Source of the DNA: Actinomycetota bacterium
GTDB taxonomy: Bacteria > Actinomycetota > Thermoleophilia > Solirubrobacterales > 70-9
Assembly (NCBI GenBank): GCA_016870325.1
Contig: VGBV01000012.1
Coordinates: 1 to 33,707, forward strand
DNA: 33,707 bases
Direction of reading: 5' to 3'
Positions 7,657 to 14,186 of this stretch are shown here, in pieces. Position 1 is the stretch's first letter. Every line of letters begins with the position of its first letter. A program made the translations under genes and the position numbers. The notes under the pieces are model-generated. The model was not told the DNA's origin. It saw only the letters and a program-made list of their open reading frames with translations, and did not search any database.

Positions 7657-7671
7657 TGCTCGGAGCACCCC

Positions 7672-7760
7672 GGAGGGGTGGCAGAGCGGTTGAATGCGGC
7701 GGCCTTGAAAGTCGCTAGGGGCCCTTCGGTCCCTCGGGGGTTCGAATCCCTCCCCCTCCG
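7672..7760 (+). tRNA. tRNA-Ser(TGA)
   Basis: 89-nt class II tRNA. The acceptor is GGAGGGG/CCCCTCC with G73. The anticodon stem GCGGC/GTCGC closes the loop CTTGAAA with anticodon TGA. There is a long variable arm (GGGGCCCTTCGGTCCC region) and a T arm GGGGG-TTCGAAT-CCCTC. CCA is not encoded. It decodes UCA and related codons. A truncated HD-GYP fragment begins about 55 nt after its 3' end, as is often seen where elements have inserted and been lost at a tRNA gene. Confidence 0.95.
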
Positions 7761-7790
7761 TGATTTCCAGGTGTTCCGCTTCAGAAATCA
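7761..7790 (+). terminator. Inverted repeat immediately behind tRNA-Ser(TGA)
   Basis: TGATTTC (7761-7767) and GAAATCA (7784-7790) form a 7-bp stem with a 16-nt loop, starting at the first base after the tRNA. It could end the tRNA transcript, or be part of an old attachment or junction region. Confidence 0.35.
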
Positions 7791-7808
7791 CGCCCTGCGG
7801 CCGATCCG

Positions 7809-8010
7809 ATGCCTGCATGCAAGGGCCGGATCCCGCTGGCGGCGCGCGTCATCTTCGCCTGCGACGCCTACGACGCGATGACCAGCGAGCGCCCATACGC
7901 CACGGCGGGCAGTCCCGCCGAGGCGCTGGACGAGCTGCGCGCCAACTCGGGCACCCAGTTCGACCCGCGGATCGTCGACGCGGTCTGCGCGGAGCTCTCC
8001 AGCCCCGGCC
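7809..8010 (+). pseudogene. HD-GYP domain C-terminal fragment (truncated remnant)
   Basis: From an ATG at 7809 the frame reads RIPLAARVIFACDAYDAMTSERPYATAGSPAEALDELRANSGTQFDPRIVDAVC. This is the C-terminal quarter of an HD-GYP cyclic-di-GMP phosphodiesterase domain (canonical IPLGARI..CDAFDAMTSDRPYR...GTQFDP). The metal-binding HD and GYP motifs are missing. The frame has no matching sequence before about 7820, and after about 8010 it continues meaninglessly into the antisense of the thioesterase gene. It is therefore a 5'-deleted remnant next to the tRNA gene, not a working enzyme. No ribosome-binding site precedes it. Confidence 0.8.
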
Positions 8011-8070
8011 TCGCAGGCAGGGCAGAGGCGCTGCGACCGGCGAAGCTGCCGGTCTCCGCAAGGGTGAGGG

Positions 8071-8892
8071 TCAGTCCCCCTCGCGCGGGGCGACGAGCAG
8101 GGTCTGCGCGGCGCGGCCGATCGGCCCGGACTCGTCGAACAGCGCGGTGTCCGAGATCCCGATGCCTTCGTGCTCGGGCACCGTGACCGCGTCCAGGCAG
8201 ACCCATTCCCCCCGCGGCATGCGGCTGAGGTGGACCGTCAGGTCGACGTTGATGAACAGGTAGCGCTCCCAGTCGAGCGGCGCGCTGACCCCGTTGCCCG
8301 AGTCGGCGGCGGCGAGCACCCGCTGCAGCGGCGTCGGCTCCTCACCCGGCAGCAGCGGCACCCGCATCCGCATCCACACGGTCGCCGGGCCCGGCTCCAT
8401 GAAGGCGCCGGCGAGGAAGCGGTAGTCCATCGCCGTGTGGTAGCCGGCGTCGTGTGGGGTCTCGACGTACTCCCCCGGCTCGCCGGCGTCCGGCCCCGGC
8501 GGCGCCGCGGGGATGCCCGGCGGCTGCTCGAAGCGGACCGGCTCGGTCCGCAGCCGCCAGCCCTGCGCCCGCATCAGCGGCTCGCCGCCCCCGTCGCTGA
8601 GCGTGGCCGCGACCATCTCCACGCGCCGACCGGGGCGCACGACCTCGGCCCGGACCCGCACCGGACCGATCGGCACGGGCCGGAGCACCTCGTAGGTGAG
8701 GCGGCCAACCTGCGCGGGCAGCCCGCCGGGACCCCCGACCCCGCCCTCGCCGAGGCGCTCGACCTCGCGCCCGATCAGCGCCGCCGGCGGCCCCGCGTGC
8801 TGGTGGCCGGGATCCCAGGGGCCGCGCGTCAGCTCGGTCGCGACGAACGCTCCGTCGTCGTCGCCGTCGGGCTCGTAGAAGCTCTCGGCCAC
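8071..8892 (-). CDS. Thioesterase family protein (TesB-like double hot-dog)
   Basis: 273 aa. The N-terminal half shows the family signature FVATELTRGPWDPGHQHAGPPAALIGREVER, followed by a hot-dog strand pattern (LTYEVLRPVPIGPVRVRAEVVRPGRRVEMVAATL). The second half (about 145-270) is the repeated hot-dog (MDYRFLAGAFMEPGPATVWMRMRVPLLPGE...INVDLTVHLSRMPRGEWVCLDA). Members act on acyl-CoA thioesters in the cytosol; the acyl substrate is not evident. The GTG start at 8892 lies 6 nt downstream of a TAGGAT box (8904-8899) and lacks a Shine-Dalgarno, so it is probably translated from a leaderless mRNA. It diverges from the NTF2-like gene. Confidence 0.82.
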   Translation of the reverse strand: MAESFYEPDGDDDGAFVATELTRGPWDPGHQHAGPPAALIGREVERLGEGGVGGPGGLPAQVGRLTYEVLRPVPIGPVRVRAEVVRPGRRVEMVAATLSDGGGEPLMRAQGWRLRTEPVRFEQPPGIPAAPPGPDAGEPGEYVETPHDAGYHTAMDYRFLAGAFMEPGPATVWMRMRVPLLPGEEPTPLQRVLAAADSGNGVSAPLDWERYLFINVDLTVHLSRMPRGEWVCLDAVTVPEHEGIGISDTALFDESGPIGRAAQTLLVAPREGD

Positions 8893-8898
8893 GCGCGC

Positions 8899-8925
8899 AT
8901 CCTACGGCGGCGCTGGGCCTAGGAT
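8899..8925. promoter_or_regulatory. Divergent pair of TAGGAT boxes
   Basis: Minus strand: TAGGAT at 8904-8899, 6 nt before the thioesterase GTG. Plus strand: TAGGAT at 8920-8925, 7 nt before ATA at 8933, in frame with the NTF2-like protein. The two boxes are 15 bp apart and face outwards. Confidence 0.5.
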
Positions 8926-8932
8926 TGAGCCC

Positions 8933-9352
8933 ATAGGCGCCGGCTTCGACGGGTGCAGCGAGCAGCAGGGCCGCGAGTTCGCCGATCGCTGGCTCCCGGC
9001 CTGGACCGGCAACGACCCCGAGCTGCTCGCGTCCTTCCACACCGAGGACTGCTTCTACTCCGACCCCGCCGTGCCGGACGGGGTGCGCGGGCGCGAGGCG
9101 CTCAGCTCGTACTTCCGCGCGATGCTCGGCCGCTTCCCCGCCTGGGTCTGGACCAACACCAGGGTGGTCCCGTCGGAGTCGGGCTTCCTCAACTACTGGC
9201 ACGCGTCGGCGCCGGTCGGCGCGACCACGCTCGAGATCGACGGCGTCTGCACGGTCGAGCTGCGCGAGGGCCTGATCGCCTCCAACGAGGTCTTCTTCGA
9301 CCGCAGCGAGCTGCTGGCGGCGATCGCCGAGGCCGAGGTAGGGGCCGAGTAG
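8933..9352 (+). CDS. NTF2-like / SnoaL-like protein with apparent ATA start
   Basis: The frame reads GAGFDGCSEQQGREFADRWLPAWTGNDPELLASFHTEDCFYSDPAVPDGVRGREALSSYF and so on to AEVGAE at 9352. It is a complete NTF2-like alpha+beta cone (first helix, ELLASFHTED...YSDP turn, C-terminal strands). The open frame begins after a stop at 8876 and has no ATG, GTG or TTG until the GTG at 9071, which would delete the first helix. An in-frame ATA at 8933 sits 7 nt after a TAGGAT box, exactly where leaderless starts lie for its neighbours. Either ATA is used, or an ATG was mutated or misread here. 139 aa by this reading. Ligand and reaction are unknown; the fold serves isomerases, dehydratases and binding proteins. 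Confidence 0.72.
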   Translation: MGAGFDGCSEQQGREFADRWLPAWTGNDPELLASFHTEDCFYSDPAVPDGVRGREALSSYFRAMLGRFPAWVWTNTRVVPSESGFLNYWHASAPVGATTLEIDGVCTVELREGLIASNEVFFDRSELLAAIAEAEVGAE

Positions 9353-9374
9353 CCCCCGGCGAACCAAGGGGGCG

Positions 9375-9956
9375 ATGGCCTCCCGGCGCGTTTACGTGAT
9401 CGAGCTGGACCGCGCCGCGGGGCGGCGGCGCGACCCCCGCATCCCCTGGGTCTACGTGGGCTCGAGCGCCCGCAGCCCCGAGAAGCGCTTCGAGCAGCAC
9501 CGCAGCGGCTACAAGTCGGCGCGGCTGGTGAAGCGCTTCGCGCTGCGGCTGCGGCCCGAGCTCTACGAGGACCTGGAGCCGCTCGGCAGTTCGAAGCAGG
9601 CCGTCGCAACCGAGAAGCGGCGCGCCCGCGAGCTCGCCGACTGCGGCTTCGTCGCCCACTGCGACGGCGTCTCCTACGGGGCCCGCGAGGCCGATTGGGC
9701 GGAGTGGGACGCCGAGCGGCTGGAGCCGGTGATCGAGCACCTCGATGCCGCCGCGCTGCAGCTCGGCGAGTCCTCGTTCAGGCCGCTCGGCGCCGATCGG
9801 TGCGCGCGGCTGCTGCACGGCGAGCTCGGCTTCTGGGTCGCCGACTACATCGACCAGGAGGACCCGCCGCCGGGCTACGGGCGCTTCTCGCACGTCCGCC
9901 TGGAAGTGCTGCGAGAGAGGGTCGAGCTTCTCGAGGCCTTCGAGCCGGCCGCTTAG
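9375..9956 (+). CDS. GIY-YIG-like nuclease-domain protein
   Basis: 193 aa. The N-terminal 90 residues fit a divergent GIY-YIG fold: VYV at 6-8, VYVG at 26-29 followed by SSARSPEKRFEQHRSG (the conserved Arg), and a later Glu in the helix KQAVATEKRRARELADCG. The C-terminal half (about 95-193; DWAEWDAERLEPVIEHLDAA...FWVADYIDQEDPPPGYGRFSHVRLEVL) is an extra domain I do not recognise. The ATG starts 22 nt after the NTF2-like stop with a G-rich stretch just before it, so the two may share a transcript. GIY-YIG proteins cleave DNA, but small stand-alone members have unclear roles. Confidence 0.65.
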   Translation: MASRRVYVIELDRAAGRRRDPRIPWVYVGSSARSPEKRFEQHRSGYKSARLVKRFALRLRPELYEDLEPLGSSKQAVATEKRRARELADCGFVAHCDGVSYGAREADWAEWDAERLEPVIEHLDAAALQLGESSFRPLGADRCARLLHGELGFWVADYIDQEDPPPGYGRFSHVRLEVLRERVELLEAFEPAA

Positions 9957-9976
9957 GAGGGGCTGACGGCCCCGGG

Positions 9977-9982
9977 TAGGCT
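9977..9982 (+). promoter_or_regulatory. -10 box for msrB
   Basis: TAGGCT with a predicted start of transcription near 9989, giving a leader of about 20 nt that carries GGAGG (10000-10004) before the GTG at 10011. Confidence 0.45.
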
Positions 9983-10010
9983 TGATTCACCCCAAGAACG
10001 GAGGCGAAGA

Positions 10011-10406
10011 GTGGAGAAGGTGAAGAAGACCGAGGCCGAGTGGAAGGCCGAGCTCACCCCCGAGCAGTACAAGGTCGTCAGGGAGAAGGGGACGGAGGCG
10101 CCGTTCACGAGCGAGCTCAACGACCTCAAGTCCGATGGCACGTTCAAGTGCGTCGCCTGCGGCCAGCCCCTGTTCAGCTCTGAGAGCAAGTTCGATTCCG
10201 GCACCGGCTGGCCCAGCTTCGACGCGCCGATGGGCGACGAGGCGGTCGAGACCGAGGCCGACAACTCCATGTTCATGCGCCGCACAGAGGTGCTGTGCTC
10301 GCGCTGCGACGCCCACCTGGGCCACGTCTTCGACGACGGCCCCGCCGAGACCACGGGCAAGCGCTACTGCATCAACGGCTGCGCCCTCAGCTTCGACGAG
10401 TCTTAG
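10011..10406 (+). CDS. msrB: Peptide-methionine (R)-S-oxide reductase MsrB
   Basis: 131 aa, full family length. It has two zinc-binding CxxC pairs (CVAC and CSRC), the substrate motif GTGWPSF, the DAHLGHVFDDGP loop and the catalytic RYCINGCALSF, in which the first Cys attacks methionine-R-sulfoxide. It repairs oxidised methionine in cytosolic proteins, with thioredoxin as usual reductant. The GTG start has a clear GGAGG at 6-nt spacing. It converges with the response-regulator gene across a GC-rich hairpin. Confidence 0.96.
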   Translation: MEKVKKTEAEWKAELTPEQYKVVREKGTEAPFTSELNDLKSDGTFKCVACGQPLFSSESKFDSGTGWPSFDAPMGDEAVETEADNSMFMRRTEVLCSRCDAHLGHVFDDGPAETTGKRYCINGCALSFDES

Positions 10407-10447
10407 CCGTCTTCGCCATCAGGTCGCGGCCACAGGCGGCCGCCGAT

Positions 10448-10497
10448 CAGCAGTCGCTCCGGGCTTCGCCCTCCGCCTCACGGAGGGCGGCCTGCTG
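10448..10497. terminator. Bidirectional terminator-like hairpin between msrB and the response regulator
   Basis: GCCCTCC (10468-10474) pairs with GGAGGGC (10482-10488) around a 7-nt loop. An outer CAGCAG/CTGCTG pair (10448-10453 with 10492-10497) extends it. It sits between two convergent genes. Confidence 0.5.
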
Positions 10498-10501
10498 GCC
10501 G

Positions 10502-11143
10502 CTAGACCTTGCCGCCGGCGCCGAGGTAGCTGAAGCGCACGGCGAGGGCGACGGCCTCGGTGCGGGTGTCCACCTCCATGCGCGCGATCGCGTTGCGAAC
10601 GTGCGTGTGGACGGTGGCGGGGCTGAGCGAGAGCTTGTCTGCGATCTGCTTCACGCGCAGGCCTTCGGCCAGCAGCTCCAGGATCTCGCGCTCGCGCGGT
10701 GTCAGCTCGAGCAGCTTCTCGACCTCGCCGGCGCCCTGGCTGAGCTCGGTGCCGACGAAGGTGCCCCCGCTCGCGACGACCTCGATCGCACGGGCGATGT
10801 CCTCGCTGGGAGCTGACTTGAGCACGTAGCCCGAGGCCCCGGCGCGCAGGGCCAGGGTCAGCAGGTCGGGCTGGGCGTGGGCGGTGAAGATGATCACCCG
10901 GATATAGGGCTGCGCGGCCAGGATCTCCCTGGTCGCCTCGATCCCGTCGGCCCCGGGCAGCTCGACATCGACGATGCAGACATCGGGCTTCTTGGCCTTG
11001 ACGACCTTGACCACGTCCTCGGCGGTCGCCGCCTCGCCGACGATCTCGACGCCCGTGGCAGAGGCCATGCGCGCCTTGACGGCCTCGCGGACGATCTCGT
11101 GGTCGTCGCAGAGCACGACCCGCTTCGGAGTCCCCGCTTTCAT
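10502..11143 (-). CDS. LuxR/NarL-type response regulator
   Basis: 213 aa from the ATG at 11143, which overlaps the serS stop (ATGA). The receiver domain (about 6-125) has the acidic pocket DD (13-14), phospho-acceptor Asp59 (IVDVELPG), a Thr in FTAHA and Lys109. The C-terminal LuxR helix-turn-helix (about 148-210) reads LTPREREILELLAEGLRVKQIADKLSLSPATVHTHVRNAIARM. No histidine kinase is in the window, so it is an orphan here. Coupling to serS puts it in the cytochrome c-serS transcription unit. A much longer upstream reading of the same frame overlaps serS and is not a better start. Confidence 0.9.
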   Translation of the reverse strand: MKAGTPKRVVLCDDHEIVREAVKARMASATGVEIVGEAATAEDVVKVVKAKKPDVCIVDVELPGADGIEATREILAAQPYIRVIIFTAHAQPDLLTLALRAGASGYVLKSAPSEDIARAIEVVASGGTFVGTELSQGAGEVEKLLELTPREREILELLAEGLRVKQIADKLSLSPATVHTHVRNAIARMEVDTRTEAVALAVRFSYLGAGGKV

Positions 11144-12423
11144 ACCGTGGGAATGCGCTCCGGAAGCCCAAGGTCCTGCAAGGCGGACGGCAACGACACA
11201 GACCCATCTCCCTCTTGTCCGTTCTCCATCAGCGCGATCAGGGTCCGTCCAACCGCAACCGCCGTGCCGTTCAGCGTGTGCACTGGCTCGGGTGCCGCGC
11301 TCTCGGCGGGACGGTACCGAGAATTGAGTCGGCGCGCCTGATAGTCGGTCGTATTCGAGCACGAGGTCAGCTCCCGATAGCGCTCCTGGCTTGGGATCCA
11401 GCCCTCGCAGTCGAACTTGCGCGCGGCCGAGGCGCCGAGGTCACCGACCGGGATGTCGACCACCCGGTAGGGGATCTCGAGCGCGGCCAGGATCCGTTCC
11501 TCGAGCGCCAGAATGCGCTCGTGCTCCGCGCCCGACTGGTCCGGCGCGACGAAGCTGAACATCTCGACCTTGTCGAACTGGTGCACGCGGAAGATGCCGC
11601 GGGTGTCGCGCCCCGCCGCCCCTGACTCACGGCGGAAGCAGGTCGAGAAACCGGCGTAGCGCAGCGGCAACTCGGCAGCGGCGAGCTTCGCGTCCGCGTG
11701 GAGCGAGGCCAGCGAGACCTCGGAGGTGCCGACCAGGAAGAGCTCGTCGCGGGGAACCTCATAGATCATCTCCCGCTCCCCGGGGAAGAAGCCTGTGCCG
11801 TGCAGCGCCTCCTCGCGGACCAGGACCGGGGGCGAGACGGGCTCGAAGCCCTGTGCCCGCAGCGTCTCGAGCGCGAAGCGAACGAGTGCCATCTCGACCA
11901 TCACCAGATCGCCGATCAGATAGGCGAAGCGGGAGCCCGAGGTTCGCGCCGCGGCCTCCATCTCGATCCAGCCGTGGCGCTCACCCAGCTCCAGGTGGTC
12001 GACGGGCTCGAAGTCGAACTGCGGGCGCTCGCCCACCTCGCGCAGCACGACCGCATCGTCGTCGCTGTCCCCGTCCGGCGCCTCGGGCGACGGGGGATTC
12101 GGCAGGCCGGCCAGCAGCTCGTCCTGGCGCCGCTTCAGCTCGCCGAGCTCGGGCTCCAGCTGCTTCAGCTCGGCCTTCAGCTTCGAGGACTGCTCGCGAA
12201 GCTCCGCGACCTCGGGGTCGTCTCCGCCGCCCCCGTGCGCCGCCCGCTCGATCCGCTCGGAGAGCTTGTTATGCTCGGCCCGGACCTCGTCGGTGCGCGT
12301 GTTCAGCTCGCGGCGTCGCTCGTCGGCTCGAAGCAGCTCGTCGAGTTGCTCGGCGGCGCCGCGTCTTGCCAGGGCCTCGCGAACGGGACCGGGGTCGCGA
12401 CGGACCTGTTTCAGGTCGAGCAT
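11140..12423 (-). CDS. serS: Seryl-tRNA synthetase
   Basis: 427 aa, normal length. The N-terminal antiparallel coiled-coil arm (about 25-110) binds the long variable arm of tRNA-Ser. The class II catalytic core has motif 2 (FSTCFRRESGAAGRDTRGIFRVHQFDKVEMF) and motif 3 (TLNGTAVAVGRTLIALMENGQ), with the LTSCSN serine/ATP-site segment before it. It charges both serine tRNAs seen in the window (GCT and TGA). It starts 33 nt after the cytochrome c gene and overlaps the response regulator by 4 nt. Confidence 0.98.
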   Translation of the reverse strand: MLDLKQVRRDPGPVREALARRGAAEQLDELLRADERRRELNTRTDEVRAEHNKLSERIERAAHGGGGDDPEVAELREQSSKLKAELKQLEPELGELKRRQDELLAGLPNPPSPEAPDGDSDDDAVVLREVGERPQFDFEPVDHLELGERHGWIEMEAAARTSGSRFAYLIGDLVMVEMALVRFALETLRAQGFEPVSPPVLVREEALHGTGFFPGEREMIYEVPRDELFLVGTSEVSLASLHADAKLAAAELPLRYAGFSTCFRRESGAAGRDTRGIFRVHQFDKVEMFSFVAPDQSGAEHERILALEERILAALEIPYRVVDIPVGDLGASAARKFDCEGWIPSQERYRELTSCSNTTDYQARRLNSRYRPAESAAPEPVHTLNGTAVAVGRTLIALMENGQEGDGSVSLPSALQDLGLPERIPTV

Positions 12424-12456
12424 CGCTTCGCCCCCCGGCGGGCGCCGATCACCCGC

Positions 12457-12870
12457 TCAGGGCTCGCGCTCGGGGCGCGGGATGATCGGCTCGGCGCTAT
12501 CGTCGGGATCCCGGACGTCCTTGCCCGAGTACTGAGCGAGGAAGCGCGCGACCGCGTCGGCGTCGCCGCCGCCGACGATGTTCTGGGGCATGATCGCGCC
12601 TGAGAAGCCTCCGTTGGCGATCGCGTAGATCGCGTCCTCGTAGGTCTCCTTGCGCTGGTCGAAGTTGGGTCCCTGCGCGCGCTGGCTGCGGTTGGCGCTG
12701 CCCTGGGCGCCCGCGGCGCTGAGCGTGTGGCAACCGGAGCAGCGCTCCGCGAACAGCTCGGCGCCCCTGAAGTCAGGGTTGTCCTCGGGCACCTCGATGC
12801 CCTCGCTGCCGCAGGCGCCCACGGCGAGGGCGGCCGCGGCAAGCGGGATGATCAGCAGAACGCGTCGCAC
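12457..12870 (-). CDS. c-type cytochrome lipoprotein
   Basis: 137 aa. A signal peptide (MRRVLLIIPLAAAALAVGAC) ends in a lipobox with Cys20, so the protein should be lipid-anchored outside the membrane. One haem motif, CSGCH, follows (residues 44-48), and GAIMPQNIV supplies the likely distal Met ligand, as in class I mono-haem cytochromes. The polar tail is acidic and Pro-rich. It probably shuttles electrons between membrane complexes. The GTG start lies 8 nt after TATGAT (12884-12879) without a Shine-Dalgarno, suggesting a leaderless transcript that continues into serS and the response regulator. Confidence 0.92.
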   Translation of the reverse strand: MRRVLLIIPLAAAALAVGACGSEGIEVPEDNPDFRGAELFAERCSGCHTLSAAGAQGSANRSQRAQGPNFDQRKETYEDAIYAIANGGFSGAIMPQNIVGGGDADAVARFLAQYSGKDVRDPDDSAEPIIPRPEREP

Positions 12871-12878
12871 GCGGCGGG

Positions 12879-12909
12879 ATCATATGCGAGCGGAGCCTGG
12901 CGATACCGT
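12879..12909. promoter_or_regulatory. Divergent -10 boxes for cytochrome c and flavin-reductase genes
   Basis: Minus strand: TATGAT (12884-12879) then 8 nt to the GTG at 12870. Plus strand: TACCGT (12904-12909) then 7 nt to the GTG at 12917. Neither start has a Shine-Dalgarno. Confidence 0.45.
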
Positions 12910-12916
12910 TGCCCTC

Positions 12917-13426
12917 GTGCCGACCGACGCAGAGCCGAGCCCTGACCGCTTCCGCGAGGTGCTTTCGGCCTATCCCACGGGGGTCACGGTGCTGACGGCG
13001 GCCCAGCGGGCCCTCGGGAGCGACCGCCAACTCCGTCACATCGCTCTCGCTCGATCCGCCGATGATGCTCGGCTGCCTGGACCGGGGCTCGCGCACGCTG
13101 CGGTCCGTGCGCGAGGCCGGCCTGTTCGGTGTCAACGCGCTGGCCGCGGGCCAGGAGGAACTGGCGCTCCGCTTCGCCGGGAAGCACCCCGAGGCCGAGA
13201 AGTGGGACGGGGTCGCCTGGCGCGAGAGCCATGGCTCGCCGCGGCTGGAGGGCGCCCTGATCTGGGTCGCCTGCGAGCTCCGCGACCTGATCGACGGCGG
13301 CATCACCTGATCGCCACGGGCGCCGTGCTCGACGCCGACTCGCGCCAAGGCATGCCGCTGATCTTCCACCGGGGCGCCTACAGGGACCTGCTCGCCGAGT
13401 CTGACCGGATGCGGATCAGCCGCTGA
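12917..13426 (+). pseudogene. Flavin reductase-like FMN-binding protein, interrupted by two frameshifts
   Basis: From GTG 12917 the frame reads PDRFREVLSAYPTGVTVLTA, the start of a flavin-reductase domain. Near 12999-13001 the homology moves to the +1 frame (PSGPSGATANSVTSLSLDPPMMLGCLDRGSRTLRSVREAGLFGVNALAAGQ...EWKDG-type region ... ACELRDLIDGG). Near 13300-13308 it moves back (HHLIATGAVLDADSRQGMPLIFHRGAYRDLLAESDRM). All core motifs of the family are present once, so only two single-base-scale indels break it. Either the gene has decayed recently or the sequence carries errors. A working protein would be about 170 aa and bind FMN or FAD. Its stop overlaps the stop of the ABC permease on the other strand by 11 nt. 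Confidence 0.82.
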
Positions 13427-14186
13427 CCGCGCGCTTGTAGCGGCGGACGCTGAGCCAGCCGAAGACGAGGCTGAGGCCGGCGGACCATGCGACGGCGGCC
13501 GCGATGTCGCCGCCGGGCTCCCCGGTCCAGAGGGTGTGCAGGGCGTCGACGACGACACTGAAGGGATTGTGCTCGGCGAACTGCTGCAGGCCCTCGGGCA
13601 TCGTCTCGACCGGGACGAAAGCCGAGGAGACGAAGGTGATCGGGAACACGATCATGAAGCCGATCGCCTGCGCCGACTCGCCGGAGGACGCGACCAGCCC
13701 GAAGAAGGCGAAGATCCAGGAGAAGGCGTAGCCGAACAGCAGCATCAGGCCGACGCCGCCCAGGATCTCGACCGGGCTCGAGTCGAAGCGGAAGCCGATC
13801 AGGTAGCCGACGATGACCATGACCACGAGCGAGAGCAGGTTGGTGGGGATGTCGGAGAGCGTGCGCCCGGCCAGCACGGCGCCCCGCGACATCGGCAGCG
13901 AGCGGAAACGTTCGATCAGGCCCTTCTTCAGGTCATCGGCCAGGCCGATTGCGGTGACGAAGCCCCCGAATGACATCGTCTGGGCGACGATCCCGGGGAT
14001 GAGAAAGTCCGTGTAGGTCTGGCCCGGTGTCTCGATCGCGCCGCCGAACACGTAGTTGAACAGCAGCACGAACATGATCGGCTGCAAGGTGAAGCTGATC
14101 AGCAGGTCCGGCGCGCGCGGGATCCGGCGCAGGTTGCGCAGCGCCAGCACCAGCGTGTCCGAGACGGCGTGGCGAGCGGCGATCAC
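13416..14186 (-). CDS. ABC-2 type transporter permease (DrrB-like)
   Basis: 256 aa from GTG 14186. It has six hydrophobic segments: FTLQPIMFVLLFNYVF, FLIPGIVAQTMSFGGFVTAIGLA, LLSLVVMVIVGYLIGF, ILGGVGLMLLFGYAFSWIFAFFGLV, AIGFMIVFPITFVSSAFVPV and IAAAVAWSAGLSLVFGWLSV. The conserved ABC-2 pattern includes KKGLIERFRSLPMSR and the QQFAEHNPFS loop before the last helix. It pairs with the ATPase encoded just upstream to export a drug, lipid or other hydrophobic compound; the substrate is unknown. The start is GTGA, overlapping a TGA that the ATPase would reach only after a -1 shift. Confidence 0.92.
   Translation of the reverse strand: MIAARHAVSDTLVLALRNLRRIPRAPDLLISFTLQPIMFVLLFNYVFGGAIETPGQTYTDFLIPGIVAQTMSFGGFVTAIGLADDLKKGLIERFRSLPMSRGAVLAGRTLSDIPTNLLSLVVMVIVGYLIGFRFDSSPVEILGGVGLMLLFGYAFSWIFAFFGLVASSGESAQAIGFMIVFPITFVSSAFVPVETMPEGLQQFAEHNPFSVVVDALHTLWTGEPGGDIAAAVAWSAGLSLVFGWLSVRRYKRAVSG

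Noticed and set aside
7490-7671. SRP RNA, RNase P RNA or tmRNA in the structured spacer
   Set aside because: The conserved sequence cores of these RNAs are not present.
11144-11362. Upstream extension of the response-regulator frame
   Set aside because: It overlaps the serS C-terminus in another frame; the receiver domain starts right after the ATG at 11143.
12650-12916. Upstream extension of the flavin-reductase frame
   Set aside because: It overlaps the cytochrome c gene on the other strand and shows no family similarity before the GTG at 12917.
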